From Bacteroidales bacterium (lineage in GTDB: Bacteria > Bacteroidota > Bacteroidia > Bacteroidales > Tenuifilaceae), in assembly GCA_020636835.1 (NCBI GenBank), contig JACJXC010000007.1:1-64000 (forward strand): a DNA stretch of 64,000 nucleotides, read 5' to 3'. Every line of letters begins with the position of its first letter. The stretch's first letter is position 1. Positions 17,984 through 27,492 of this stretch are shown piece after piece. Position numbers and translations under genes: made by a program. The notes under the pieces were generated by a model. It ran no database searches. It saw nothing but the letters and a program-made list of their open reading frames with translations, and was not told the origin of the DNA.

Positions 17984-19285
17984 TTAATTATTTTTAGTCG
18001 TATTATTCACATTAAGCAGTTGCTCCAGCGCTATTTGTGCCGATACAAAACCCATCAGCGCCTGCACGTAACTATTCTGAGCAACAATCAACGAAGTGGC
18101 TGAACTGGTTACCTCAAGGCTCGATGCCACGCCTTTCTCGTACTTACGCATTGTATTATCGAATAATCGCTGCGATACCTCAATATTCTTCCTTTGGGTT
18201 TCGAAACTCTCGTATGCCGAGCTCAGGTTGTACCGCAGCTGGCGATGGTTAATGCGAAGCGACTCCTCGGTATCGGTAAAGGTATTGAGCTGCTTTTTGT
18301 AAGCAATTTTTGACTCAACCAGTTTCGAATAGTTAACCCCGCTCGAAAAAATTGGAAGCGACAACGAAAATCCAACCAAATTGGGCGGAGTATTACTAAA
18401 GCCCTCCTCCTTGCCAAAGTAGGTTTTCTTGGTGTACTGATAAAAGGCGCTCAGCGTGGGGCCGTAATTCCAAGCGTTTAGCGTTACCTGCTTCTCCGAC
18501 AACTTGGTCGCTTGCTTAAGCAACGTATAGCTGTAGTTATTGTTGAGATCAAAATCGACAGTTAACACCTTGAGAGCCGCCTCGGGGTTCAGCAGGTTGT
18601 CGATGGTTTGAGTTAACTCAATCTCAGTATCGGCACTTAACCCAAGTTGCAAACGCAAGGAATTATAAAGAATCTCTAGCGATCGCTGCGTAGAGTTAAC
18701 ACTAGTTTCCATCTCGGCCACCTGCACCAGCAACTTATCGGCATCGGTTTGTTCGGCAATGCCAACCTTTACAGAGTTCTCGGTAAATTGATGCAACTTC
18801 CTCAAATTGTTGAGATTCATCGCCAGTAAGCTATCGGTTTTTTCCATAGTTAAAATGGAGTAGTACATACTCTTAACCTGGTTGGCGATTTCCTGCTCCG
18901 TTTTTTGCTGAGTTACCTGTGCCATATCCAACGCAATTTTGCTGAGCTGGGTATTCACAACCATCACCCCGTTTACGGCTACAGACGCTTTTGCAGTAAG
19001 GCTGCCCGACGGGTTCATGGGGATCGACATAGCTCCAAAATTCATCTCAAACCCGCAAAAGTTGGAGTAATCGAACGAAGCCGATGCCTGAGGCAGCATT
19101 GTGGCTATGGACTTCCAACGAGTGGCCTCGGCCGATTTAATATCGAGCGAAGCATTCATCAGCGTACGGTTATGCTCCAGCGCGTAGGCCTGAGCCTCGT
19201 AAAGGGTTAAGCTTACTTTTTGCTGTGCAAAAATGCACCCCCCGGTTACAGAAAACAACAAAAGGAAAAAAACACTCTTCTTCAT
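17984..19285 (-). CDS. TolC-family outer membrane efflux protein
   Basis: A 433-residue protein with signal peptide (MKKSVFFLLLFSVTGGCIFAQ) and the two long alpha-helical repeats of outer membrane efflux proteins (YEAQAYALEHNRTLMNASLDIKSAEA and its second-half counterpart). Trimers form the barrel and tunnel that complete the tripartite pump. It is the first structural gene, 133 bp after the MarR gene. Confidence 0.94.
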   Translation of the reverse strand: MKKSVFFLLLFSVTGGCIFAQQKVSLTLYEAQAYALEHNRTLMNASLDIKSAEATRWKSIATMLPQASASFDYSNFCGFEMNFGAMSIPMNPSGSLTAKASVAVNGVMVVNTQLSKIALDMAQVTQQKTEQEIANQVKSMYYSILTMEKTDSLLAMNLNNLRKLHQFTENSVKVGIAEQTDADKLLVQVAEMETSVNSTQRSLEILYNSLRLQLGLSADTEIELTQTIDNLLNPEAALKVLTVDFDLNNNYSYTLLKQATKLSEKQVTLNAWNYGPTLSAFYQYTKKTYFGKEEGFSNTPPNLVGFSLSLPIFSSGVNYSKLVESKIAYKKQLNTFTDTEESLRINHRQLRYNLSSAYESFETQRKNIEVSQRLFDNTMRKYEKGVASSLEVTSSATSLIVAQNSYVQALMGFVSAQIALEQLLNVNNTTKNN

Positions 19286-19418
19286 AATCCCAGTAATTAG
19301 GTATATATCACAAGTTATTAATAATCAAAAAGCAATTAAAGGTTAAACTTCGACACACCCACAAACGGTATGTTTAATTAGCATATCAAATTATTTAATA
19401 TTAAAACTGTTAACAATA

Positions 19419-19874
19419 TCAACTATTCGCACAAAACAAAGCACCCTCGGCCCTAGTTCTTATATGGTTCACCACCCGGTAAAAAGCGTCCAAATCGTCA
19501 GCCGAGAGCCCATCGAGCAACTCATCCATCAATTCAAACTCTATTTGCAGGTACTGCTCAATGGTACGCTCGCCCTTTTTGGTAACAAAAATCTGATTCT
19601 TGCGACGATCCTCCCTATCCACAGCCCTACGCACAAGTTCCTTATTCTCTAGAGAATCAATCATTCGCAAAATCGACGACTTATCCTTCAGCATCAGCTC
19701 AGCCATGTCCTGCTGGGTAACATCACGATCGTTCTGGCTAATGGCGTAAAGCAGCCCAACCTGATCGATTGTTAACTTTGAATCGGTGCGTTCACTAGTA
19801 CGACGTTTCAACTCGCGAAACATTGCACTCATCATTCCCCCAACTATCATTCCCAAAGGTTTACGCCTCATCAT
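19419..19874 (-). CDS. MarR-family transcriptional regulator of the efflux operon
   Basis: A 151-residue winged-helix repressor. The recognition helix block is LKDKSSILRMIDSLENKELV and the wing is DREDRRKNQIFVTKKG. It is a paralogue of the divergent regulator at 20122, with a nearly identical recognition helix. The start is set at ATG 19874: the open frame continues upstream to a TTG, but that codon lies inside the -7 promoter element. It heads the operon with tolC, the adaptor, the pump and the PII-like gene, so it most likely represses the pump and itself until a ligand binds. Confidence 0.92.
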   Translation of the reverse strand: MMRRKPLGMIVGGMMSAMFRELKRRTSERTDSKLTIDQVGLLYAISQNDRDVTQQDMAELMLKDKSSILRMIDSLENKELVRRAVDREDRRKNQIFVTKKGERTIEQYLQIEFELMDELLDGLSADDLDAFYRVVNHIRTRAEGALFCANS

Positions 19875-19902
19875 AGCACATCGTTTATTTGTTTTGAACG
19901 CA

Positions 19903-19937
19903 CAAAAGTACAATATTAGTTGTTATGTGCAACTAAT
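19903..19937 (-). promoter_or_regulatory. Promoter and MarR operator of the efflux operon
   Basis: On the minus strand ATTAGTTG-N7-CAACTAAT forms a perfect 8-bp inverted repeat (19915-19937). The last three bases of its first arm, TTG, serve as the -33 element; TACTTTTG (19903-19910) follows after 19 nt as the -7 element. A dimer bound here would block the sigma factor. The same arrangement occurs in front of the divergent marR paralogue. Confidence 0.8.
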
Positions 19938-20066
19938 TAAAATTTCATTTAACATTTCTTAAGAACAGAAAACTTTGCAATACACATTTATTAGCAAAAA
20001 ATAAAGGATTAAGCCATAGGAAGAGGCAACAAAATTACACAACCACACAAAAGGTGTTTTAAAACA

Positions 20067-20102
20067 ATTAGTTGTAATAATCAACTATTTGTAATATTTT
20101 TG
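20067..20102 (+). promoter_or_regulatory. Promoter and MarR operator of the second marR gene
   Basis: ATTAGTTG, 7 nt, CAACTATT (20067-20089) repeats the operator geometry of the opposite promoter, with 6 bp of perfect symmetry (TAGTTG/CAACTA). TTG at 20072-20074 lies 20 nt before the -7 element TATTTTTG (20095-20102). The ATG is 19 nt further. Confidence 0.78.
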
Positions 20103-20121
20103 CAAAATAAAAGAACACAGA

Positions 20122-20571
20122 ATGAGTGGCGATAAACAATTAGTTTACATCGAGTTGGGGAATCTTATGCGCGAAATGGTTCGGGTATTCAAAAACCGAA
20201 TTGCAGAGCAAACCGTGGAACCCATAAAGATTACCCATGAACAATTCATGCTACTGAACGCCATAAGCCTGAAAAAGGATGACGTAATACAGAAGGATAT
20301 GGCCGAATTTATGGGTAAAGACAAATCGTCGATTCTCCGGCTAATCGACTCGTTGGAAGAAAAAGATCTGATTCGGCGGGTGGTGGACAAAAACGATAGG
20401 CGCAAAAACTACCTAATGGTAACAAAAAATGGCGATCGGGTCTTAAAATCGTACCAAACAATTGGTGCCGAAATGATTAACGAGATGCAACACAACCTAA
20501 CCGAAGCGGAATTGCAAAATTTTTTGAACACGGTGATACACATCAAGGAAAACACCATGAATATGAAGTAA
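20122..20571 (+). CDS. MarR-family transcriptional regulator, divergent paralogue
   Basis: A 149-residue winged-helix regulator. The recognition helix block GKDKSSILRLIDSLEEKDLI and wing DKNDRRKNYLMVTKNG align closely with the MarR protein encoded on the other strand 250 bp away. The duplication is therefore probably local, and both should read the same operator. The TetR gene follows on the same strand after 54 bp and is probably cotranscribed. It may autoregulate and cross-regulate the efflux operon. Confidence 0.92.
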   Translation: MSGDKQLVYIELGNLMREMVRVFKNRIAEQTVEPIKITHEQFMLLNAISLKKDDVIQKDMAEFMGKDKSSILRLIDSLEEKDLIRRVVDKNDRRKNYLMVTKNGDRVLKSYQTIGAEMINEMQHNLTEAELQNFLNTVIHIKENTMNMK

Positions 20572-20625
20572 ACCCAAAAAGTTGGAACAAAACCCTTACA
20601 ATCGTTTAATCAAAAAGAAGCAGGA

Positions 20626-21228
20626 ATGGAAGATTTACTCCCAAAAATATCGGCGCTACTATTCAAATACGGAATTAAAAGCATAACTATGGACGATATT
20701 GCCAGGCATCTGGCAATATCAAAAAAAACGCTATACCTGCATTTCAAAAATAAGCGGGACGTTGTGCAACAGGTTGGGGAGTACGAACTTAACCGGGAAT
20801 TTACCGAAATTGACAGTCTTTGCAAGAGTGAAACCCCGGTTATTGATCAATTCTGGGCCATTACAAGATACATGGTAAACCGGCGGCTGCGGGTTAGCGA
20901 TACCCTAATCTACGCATTCAATAAGTACTACCCCGATATTATTGGAGATATTTCGACCCGGCGAAAAAAACACTTAAACACAGTAATTATCAATAATATA
21001 AAAACGGGAATTGATCAAGGCCTATACCGCGAAGATTTAGACTTGGACACCCTACTCTTCTACTACTCATTCCTACTAACATTCTCCAACCTAGATATTT
21101 TCGATAATTGGTTTAACATCGAAAACGAAAAGCGCTTCTTCAATATATTCGACTATCATCTCAGGGCCATTGCCTCCGCAAAAGGATTGCAATACTTTGA
21201 GAAAGAGTTTAGCCCAACAACGATGTAG
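20626..21228 (+). CDS. TetR-family transcriptional regulator
   Basis: A 200-residue protein. The N-terminal helix-turn-helix (about residues 20-50, SITMDDIARHLAISKKTLYLHFKNK) is the TetR signature; the alpha-helical C-terminal part binds ligand and dimerises. It follows the second marR gene by 54 bp, so a role in the same efflux or envelope response is plausible. No other target is visible. Its 3' end converges with the zinc peptidase gene, 9 bp away. Confidence 0.92.
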   Translation: MEDLLPKISALLFKYGIKSITMDDIARHLAISKKTLYLHFKNKRDVVQQVGEYELNREFTEIDSLCKSETPVIDQFWAITRYMVNRRLRVSDTLIYAFNKYYPDIIGDISTRRKKHLNTVIINNIKTGIDQGLYREDLDLDTLLFYYSFLLTFSNLDIFDNWFNIENEKRFFNIFDYHLRAIASAKGLQYFEKEFSPTTM

Positions 21229-21237
21229 GGTAAAAGC

Positions 21238-21915
21238 CTAATCGTCGTTCCCGTTAAGAATGCCGAGATAGTAGAGCAGTGTGGCCAACGATCCCAGCGC
21301 GGCAACCACGTAGGTTAACGCAGCCCATTTCAACGCATCGCGGGCATTGTCGGCACTCTCGCCATAGATTAAGCCCGAACTACTGAGCCACGCCAATGCC
21401 CTCCGCGAAGCATCGAGCTCTACAGGCAACGTAACAAAGCTGAACAGCGTGGTAAGTGCAAGCATAACTACTCCGATCAGTAGAATTGCCGGGAATGTTT
21501 GAAGCAGAACAACCCCAGCCAGCAACACCCATTGCACATAGCGCGAGGCAATGCTCACAACCGGCACTAACGACGAACGCAGTTGCAAAAAGGCATAGCC
21601 CTGGGCGTGCTGAATGGCATGCCCACACTCATGAGCTGCAACAGCCGCCGCCGCAACACTACGTCCGTTGAATACCTCCGTGCTAAGATTTACGGTTTTA
21701 TCCACCGGATTATAATGATCGGTTAATTGACCCGCAACGGAAATAACCCGCACATCGGCAAGGCCATGCCTGCTCAGCATAAGTTCGGCCACCTCCTTCC
21801 CGCTAAGCCCTTTTGGCAGCGATACCTGCGAGTACTTCGCAAACTTTGCCCGCAGCTGCTGCCCCACAAGGAAACTCACCACAAAAAAAACAATCATTAT
21901 CGCATAAATCCCCAT
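21238..21915 (-). CDS. Membrane zinc metallopeptidase (YugP/Zn_peptidase_2 family)
   Basis: A 225-residue inner membrane protein. An N-terminal helix (MGIYAIMIVFFVVSFLVGQ) is followed by the zinc site HECGHAIQHAQGYA (HExxH form) at about residue 97. Two or three further hydrophobic helices follow at roughly 115-180 and 200-220. The family is related to the B. subtilis YugP group, whose substrates are unknown. The downstream gene on the other strand converges; upstream is the T9SS plug gene on the same strand after 53 bp. Confidence 0.92.
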   Translation of the reverse strand: MGIYAIMIVFFVVSFLVGQQLRAKFAKYSQVSLPKGLSGKEVAELMLSRHGLADVRVISVAGQLTDHYNPVDKTVNLSTEVFNGRSVAAAAVAAHECGHAIQHAQGYAFLQLRSSLVPVVSIASRYVQWVLLAGVVLLQTFPAILLIGVVMLALTTLFSFVTLPVELDASRRALAWLSSSGLIYGESADNARDALKWAALTYVVAALGSLATLLYYLGILNGNDD

Positions 21916-21968
21916 GGCGCTATTCTTTAAGGTTTAATTCACAAAAATCATCATGCTATACAAAGATA

Positions 21969-23297
21969 CTAATTAACCGAATACCTACTACTAATAGTTT
22001 TGATTCCAACCAATCGCCAATACCGAACCGAAGGGGATTTGTAGTAAACCGTTACTTGGTAGGTGTTCTCCGTGGAGTAATGATTTCCCTCAAGTTCGGC
22101 ATGACTCACCTCGCCCGTTAACTTACCCACCGTTACATACCTATAATTATAGTAACCCTGCTTAAAAAGAGTCCGCAACTCGTACGTTTGGCTATCCTCG
22201 TTATATTTCAACTTGTAATCGGGGGCAATAGTCCAGCCTGTAATTTCGCCGTAGAGGTAAACATCGGCATCGGGAAAAGCAGGTGTACGCAGTGTAAAGT
22301 AAACCCAGGCGTAATCGGCCTCGGTATTGCTATCGTTTGAATCGTCGCGTTTAACAATATACTTACCGTTCAAATCGGGATTCTCGGTGTAATCGTGCCC
22401 TGAGCAATTGGAATCGTCGTTTAGACGAATATGCATCTCCGCGCCCAGCAGCTCTATTCTGCGAATGCGATGGGTTTGGTATGAGTACGATTTGATATTG
22501 AGACTCCGATACTCATTACAACCATCAAAAATAAGCGCATCGGGAGACGTGTAGCGGATCAGATTTTGGGCAAGGTAACTGTATTTCGGGTTAACCATTG
22601 CCACATCGGCCTGATTATTCTGGCAAATAACCGTAACCACATCGCGATCGGGGTCGATATTGCCCAGAGGCGCAGTATTAACATCGAGCTCGAGCTGCTG
22701 CGACGATCGTAAAAATTGCTGTACCAAGGGCTGACGCACCCTGACACTCATCGACAGGAGTGGCTCGATAACCATAAAGCGTTGTTGAATAATCACCCGG
22801 TCGTGATCGTAGCTGTCAACCACCCTCAACACATAATTCCCCGACACTCTAAAGCGAATATCGCCGTTGGGAAAGGTGATGCTATGGTGAATGTACGATG
22901 TGGTAGTGGTTCCCATCGAGTTACGATAATCCCCAACCCGATTGTACTCAAAGCCATCGCAGTAATCCATAAAAATCAAATCCGAAGGGCGCCAATCGTA
23001 GGTACAGTGGACAAAGGTGTACTCATACGATCCACCCTCGTCGGATAAATCGTCAAAATCTACAGTAATGGTTTCGTTGGTGTTCAACTCTATAATCGGG
23101 TTATTCAAATCGCGCCCCGTTTTATACGCCTTAACCGATTTAACTGTTGAAATCCAATTATTTTGGAGAACTTCGGTTTGAGATTGGTTATCGCAAGCAA
23201 ACACCCGGGTAGTCCCGAAAATAAGCAATAACAATAAGGATACCCACCTACTAACCACAAACTCGGTACCTGAATGCTTCGATATGTTTATAAACAT
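21969..23297 (-). CDS. Type IX secretion system plug protein (DUF5103 family)
   Basis: A 442-residue exported protein with a hydrophobic signal segment at about residues 15-34. The conserved N-terminal block (KSVKAYKTGRDLNNPIIELN, FVHCTYDWRPSDLIFMDYCDGF) and the C-terminal beta-rich block match the DUF5103 family. Its member in Flavobacterium was found plugging the periplasmic mouth of the SprA translocon. It probably seals the outer membrane channel when no cargo carrier is bound. A full promoter precedes it. Confidence 0.87.
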   Translation of the reverse strand: MFINISKHSGTEFVVSRWVSLLLLLIFGTTRVFACDNQSQTEVLQNNWISTVKSVKAYKTGRDLNNPIIELNTNETITVDFDDLSDEGGSYEYTFVHCTYDWRPSDLIFMDYCDGFEYNRVGDYRNSMGTTTTSYIHHSITFPNGDIRFRVSGNYVLRVVDSYDHDRVIIQQRFMVIEPLLSMSVRVRQPLVQQFLRSSQQLELDVNTAPLGNIDPDRDVVTVICQNNQADVAMVNPKYSYLAQNLIRYTSPDALIFDGCNEYRSLNIKSYSYQTHRIRRIELLGAEMHIRLNDDSNCSGHDYTENPDLNGKYIVKRDDSNDSNTEADYAWVYFTLRTPAFPDADVYLYGEITGWTIAPDYKLKYNEDSQTYELRTLFKQGYYNYRYVTVGKLTGEVSHAELEGNHYSTENTYQVTVYYKSPSVRYWRLVGIKTISSRYSVN

Positions 23298-23324
23298 TAC
23301 GCGCTACGTATTATAAATTAACTC

Positions 23325-23357
23325 CAAAGGTATTACTTTTACCCCCAATAAACCAAA
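23325..23357 (-). promoter_or_regulatory. Promoter of the T9SS plug gene (TTTG-N21-TACCTTTG)
   Basis: Both Bacteroidota promoter elements are exact on the minus strand, with a 21-nt spacer. The predicted leader is about 20-25 nt. Confidence 0.8.
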
Positions 23358-23471
23358 CTGCCAATAGGCGGGGAAAATAAAGCCATAAACGCCATAACAG
23401 CGTAATGGCCATAATTATAATAAAGCCAATAAATGTTTACATGGCCTTATATGATAGATAAAACAATTACT

Positions 23472-23479
23472 TAATTTTG
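23472..23479 (+). promoter_or_regulatory. -7 element TAATTTTG of the nqr operon
   Basis: TAATTTTG matches the -7 consensus and lies 24 nt before the nqrA start codon. A clear -33 element is not visible at 19-21 nt upstream. Confidence 0.5.
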
Positions 23480-23503
23480 CACTAAATAGAAAAAACGCAA
23501 TAT

Positions 23504-24862
23504 ATGTCGAATGTCATAAAAATAAAAAAGGGCTTAAACATTCCTCTGGTTGGACAACCAGAGAAAGTCCTTATTCGAGCCGATATGGCGGAAACCTATG
23601 CCGTTAAGCCAACCGATTTCCCGGGATTAATTCCCAAGTTGAATGTACAGGTGGGCGATATGGTTAAAGCAGGCTCTCCCCTATTTCACGATAAGAGTAA
23701 CCCTAGCATAGTATTCGGATCGCCGGTTAGCGGAGAGGTTATCGAAATACGCAGAGGCGACCGGCGTGTTATCCTTGAGGTTGTTATTAAAGCAACCGCC
23801 GAAATTGATTACGAACAGGGCGAACCGTGCAACCCTTCGAGTTTACCACGCGAGCAAATAATTGAGCGCATGCTTAATGCCGGGTTGTGGCCCATTGTAC
23901 GCCAACGCCCCTACAACATAATTGCCAACCCAACAGACACGCCAAAGGCTATATATATTTCGTGTTTTGATACAGCACCCCTAGCCCCCGATGTTGATTT
24001 TTTGGTTAACGGCGAAGCCGAAGCCTTCCAAACAGGCATTACAGCCCTCAGCAAACTAACTACAGGAAAAGTTCACCTAGGCCTAAACGCCGACTACCCC
24101 GCATCGGCAGTATTTGCCAAAGCCAAAGATGTGGAGATGCACTATTTCACAGGGCCGCATCCTGCAGGAAATGTGGGTGTACATATCCATCATACAAATC
24201 CAATTAACAAGGGCGAAACCATTTGGGTGATAAACCCAACAGACGTAATAATACTTGGACGCCTATTTGCTAAAGGGATATACGATGCAACAAAAGTAAT
24301 TGCGCTGGCCGGTTCCGAAATCAAGAAACCCCGTTACAGCAAAGTTATTTCTGGGGCTAGAATTGACAGCATTGTGAATGGCAACATGGTACAATCCGAA
24401 ATCGAACCCCGCTACATAAGCGGCAATGTGTTAACCGGCACAAAGGTGAGCCACATCGGGTTCTTAGGATTCTACGACAACATGGTAACCGTAATTCCAG
24501 AGGGCAACCATCACGAATTCTTAGGCTGGGCAGCCCCAGGGCTCAACAAGCACAGCGCCTCGCGCACATTTTTATCGAAACTTATCCCGGGTAAGCAATT
24601 CAAACTCGATACCAACCTAAACGGAGGTGAGCGCGCATACGTTCTTTCGGGGCAGTACGAGAAGGTTCTCCCCATGAGCATCTACCCAGTACACCTAATC
24701 AAAGCCATACTGGCCAACGATATCGACAAAATGGAGCAACTGGGCATTTACGAAGTGGTTGAGGAAGACCTAGCCCTTTGCGAATACGTGTGTACCTCAA
24801 AAATTGAGGTGCAGGAAATACTCCGCAAAGGAATCGATTCCATGATAAAAGAACTAAGCTAG
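23504..24862 (+). CDS. nqrA: Na+-translocating NADH:quinone reductase subunit A
   Basis: A 452-residue peripheral subunit of the sodium pump, which transfers electrons from NADH to quinone and exports Na+. The N-terminal part (KIKKGLNIPLVGQPEK, TDFPGLIPKLNVQVGDMVKAGSPLF) has the lipoyl-like fold of NqrA; no transmembrane segment or covalent cofactor is expected. Length is typical. It begins an uninterrupted nqrABCDEF operon with 10-22 bp gaps or small overlaps. Confidence 0.97.
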   Translation: MSNVIKIKKGLNIPLVGQPEKVLIRADMAETYAVKPTDFPGLIPKLNVQVGDMVKAGSPLFHDKSNPSIVFGSPVSGEVIEIRRGDRRVILEVVIKATAEIDYEQGEPCNPSSLPREQIIERMLNAGLWPIVRQRPYNIIANPTDTPKAIYISCFDTAPLAPDVDFLVNGEAEAFQTGITALSKLTTGKVHLGLNADYPASAVFAKAKDVEMHYFTGPHPAGNVGVHIHHTNPINKGETIWVINPTDVIILGRLFAKGIYDATKVIALAGSEIKKPRYSKVISGARIDSIVNGNMVQSEIEPRYISGNVLTGTKVSHIGFLGFYDNMVTVIPEGNHHEFLGWAAPGLNKHSASRTFLSKLIPGKQFKLDTNLNGGERAYVLSGQYEKVLPMSIYPVHLIKAILANDIDKMEQLGIYEVVEEDLALCEYVCTSKIEVQEILRKGIDSMIKELS

Positions 24863-24883
24863 CAAATTAAATACTTTCGGATA

Positions 24884-26047
24884 ATGAAGGCATTACGCAA
24901 ATATTTAGATAAAATTAAACCACACTTCGAACCGAGCGGGAAGTTCAGTAAATTCCACTCAACATTCGAAGCGTTTGAGTCCTTTCTCTTTGTACCCGAT
25001 AGGGTAACCTCAAAGGGTTGCCATATCCGCGACTCCATCGACCTGAAGCGCACCATGACGGTAGTGATACTGGCCCTGTTGCCCGCAATGCTCTTTGGAA
25101 TGTGGAATGTTGGCTACCAACATTCTTTGATGACCGGAGAGAGCTGCACCCTATGGCAAAACTTCGCATTCGGATTCCTTAAAGTGCTTCCCATAATTAT
25201 TGTAAGTTATGGTGTGGGACTAGGCATTGAGTTTGCCTTTGCCCAAGCACGAGGACACGAGGTAAACGAAGGCTTCCTTGTATCGGGATTACTCATCCCC
25301 TTGATATTACCGGCGAACGTTCCCCTATGGATGGTAGCCATTGCAACAGCCTTTGCCGTTATTATCGGCAAGGAGGTTTTTGGTGGCACCGGGATGAACG
25401 TGTTTAACCCAGCCCTACTCGCCAGAGCATTCCTGTTCTTTGCCTACCCATCGCACATGTCGGGCGATAAGGTATGGATTGCCATAAGCGATGGCGATAA
25501 GGTAATTGATGGATTCTCCGGCGCCACCCCGCTGGCCAATGCTGCCGCTCACCAAATGGACAAAATGCCATCGGTGTACGACATGTTCATGGGCTTTATT
25601 CCGGGATCCATTGGCGAAACATCAACCCTGGCCATACTGATTGGTGCAATAATTCTGGTAATAACAGGCATTGGCAGTTGGAAGATTATTATTTCAACCA
25701 TTGTGGGCGGACTAACCGCAGGCTACCTATTCAACCTATTTGCGGTTAACCCGTACATGGAAATTCCGGCCTGGCATCACCTGCTAATGGGCGGATTTGC
25801 CTTTGGAGCCGTATTTATGGCCACCGACCCGGTAACCGCAGCACAAACCGAACGGGGAAAATGGATTTACGGATTTTTGGTTGGATTCCTAGCCTTACTG
25901 GTTCGAGTATTCAACCCGGCCTACCCCGAAGGCATGATGCTCTCCATCCTGCTCATGAATGCCTTTGCCCCGCTAATAGATCACTACGTGGTACAAGCCA
26001 ACATCAGCAAACGGCTAAAACGAGCCCAAAAGGTTGCTAAACAATAA
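24884..26047 (+). CDS. nqrB: Na+-translocating NADH:quinone reductase subunit B
   Basis: A 387-residue membrane subunit with about ten hydrophobic helices. It carries the flavinylation motif SGATPL (at about residue 215), whose Thr takes FMN through a phosphoester bond; riboflavin also binds this subunit in characterised enzymes. NqrB forms the main Na+ path. An N-terminal cytoplasmic stretch precedes the first helix, as usual. Confidence 0.97.
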   Translation: MKALRKYLDKIKPHFEPSGKFSKFHSTFEAFESFLFVPDRVTSKGCHIRDSIDLKRTMTVVILALLPAMLFGMWNVGYQHSLMTGESCTLWQNFAFGFLKVLPIIIVSYGVGLGIEFAFAQARGHEVNEGFLVSGLLIPLILPANVPLWMVAIATAFAVIIGKEVFGGTGMNVFNPALLARAFLFFAYPSHMSGDKVWIAISDGDKVIDGFSGATPLANAAAHQMDKMPSVYDMFMGFIPGSIGETSTLAILIGAIILVITGIGSWKIIISTIVGGLTAGYLFNLFAVNPYMEIPAWHHLLMGGFAFGAVFMATDPVTAAQTERGKWIYGFLVGFLALLVRVFNPAYPEGMMLSILLMNAFAPLIDHYVVQANISKRLKRAQKVAKQ

Positions 26048-26058
26048 CGTTACGGACT

Positions 26059-26826
26059 ATGGGAATATTAGATAATTTCAAGAAAATGGATAGGAATAGC
26101 AGCCTTTACACCTTCCTGTACGCCTCGGGGATGGTTATTCTGGTTGCGGCCCTCCTTGCCACTGCGGCCACATCGCTTAAACCCGCACAGCAAAAGAATA
26201 AGGAGACCGAAAAACGGATTGACATCCTAAAATCGGTTGGGAAATCCGACGGAGCCGACAAAGCTCCCAACAGGCACCAATTTGTAGATGACGCATTCAA
26301 TAAGTACGTTGCCGAGATGTTTGTAGTTAACTCAAAGGGCGATAAAATAGAGGGTGTGGATGCATTCGACATCGACCTAAAAGCCGAACAGGCCAAACCA
26401 GTGGAACAGCGATACTACCCCATCTACAAAGCCAAACTGGACAACCAAAGCATCAAATACATCATTCCGGTACGAGGCCGTGGACTCTGGGGCCCAATCT
26501 GGGGATATATTGCCCTAAACGACGACCTAAGCACCATTTTTGGGGCAACGTTCGACCACAAGGGCGAAACGCCAGGGTTGGGTGCCGAAATCAACACCGT
26601 TGAATTTCAACAGCAATTCACCGGCAAATCGATATTCGACAACAGCAATCGGTTTGTGTCGATATCGGTGGTAAAGGGCGGTGCCGATAAAGGCAACCCT
26701 CACGCCGTGGATGCCATATCGGGCGGAACCATCACTAGCGTTGGGCTAGAAACGATGGTTCGCGATTGCCTAAGCGGCTATCAAGCCTTCTTTAACAAAC
26801 AAAAAAACGCAGGTAATGAGCAATAG
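26059..26826 (+). CDS. nqrC: Na+-translocating NADH:quinone reductase subunit C
   Basis: A 255-residue subunit with one N-terminal transmembrane helix (about residues 18-38) and a periplasmic FMN-binding domain. The flavin attachment motif is SGGTITS near residue 225, with Thr as the acceptor. A Gly replaces the Ala of the commoner SGAT form. GRGLWGPIWGYIAL and HKGETPGLGAEI are family blocks. Its end overlaps the first possible nqrD start by 11 nt. Confidence 0.96.
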   Translation: MGILDNFKKMDRNSSLYTFLYASGMVILVAALLATAATSLKPAQQKNKETEKRIDILKSVGKSDGADKAPNRHQFVDDAFNKYVAEMFVVNSKGDKIEGVDAFDIDLKAEQAKPVEQRYYPIYKAKLDNQSIKYIIPVRGRGLWGPIWGYIALNDDLSTIFGATFDHKGETPGLGAEINTVEFQQQFTGKSIFDNSNRFVSISVVKGGADKGNPHAVDAISGGTITSVGLETMVRDCLSGYQAFFNKQKNAGNEQ

Positions 26827-27475
26827 TATGCAAAAAGACCCCTGGTTCTCGGCCAAAAACTTGAAACTACTCACCGAGCCAATCGATTCCAAGAATCCGG
26901 TAACCGTTCTGGTTTTAGGAATCTGCTCCGCACTGGCTGTAACCGTAAAACTAAAACCAGCTTTGGTTATGGCTCTTTCCGTAACAGTGGTTACCGCATT
27001 TTCGAATCTTATAATTTCGTTGATGCGAAACTCGATCCCGAATCGGATCCGAATTATTGTACAGCTCGTTGTTATCGCAACACTGGTAATTTTGGTTGAC
27101 GAAATGCTGAAAGCCTACATCCCCGATGTTAGCAAGCAGCTCTCGGTGTTTGTAGGACTTATCATCACCAACTGTATTATCATGGGAAGGCTCGAGGCCT
27201 TTGCGCTGGCTAATAAACCCTGGCCCTCCTTTCTCGATGGAATTGGCAACGGAATTGGATACGGTTTAATTCTGGTTACAGTAGCCTTTTTCCGCGAGCT
27301 ACTTGGCTCTGGCTCAATTTGGGGCTATCGGATTATCCCAGAATCCATATATGTTAAAAATGGAGGATTTTACGAGAATAACGGGATGATGATCCTGCCC
27401 CCAATGGCCTTAATACTGGTTGGAGTAATCATCTGGATTCAACGTAGTCGGAATAAATCGCTCATCGAGAAATAA
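26816..27475 (+). CDS. nqrD: Na+-translocating NADH:quinone reductase subunit D
   Basis: A 219-residue subunit with six hydrophobic helices, related to RnfE. NqrD and NqrE form an inverted pair that holds an iron centre in the membrane; the Cys in LGICSAL and in ITNCIIMGRLEAF are the expected ligands. An alternative ATG at 26828 would remove the overlap with nqrC and still keep the whole family domain. Confidence 0.96.
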   Translation: MSNSMQKDPWFSAKNLKLLTEPIDSKNPVTVLVLGICSALAVTVKLKPALVMALSVTVVTAFSNLIISLMRNSIPNRIRIIVQLVVIATLVILVDEMLKAYIPDVSKQLSVFVGLIITNCIIMGRLEAFALANKPWPSFLDGIGNGIGYGLILVTVAFFRELLGSGSIWGYRIIPESIYVKNGGFYENNGMMILPPMALILVGVIIWIQRSRNKSLIEK

Positions 27476-27492
27476 CCTTAAAAACGGAAATC

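Noticed and set aside
19875..19913. N-terminal extension of the first MarR protein to a TTG start
   Set aside because: The TTG is part of TTGTACTTTTG, the -7 promoter element itself, so it cannot be within the transcript.
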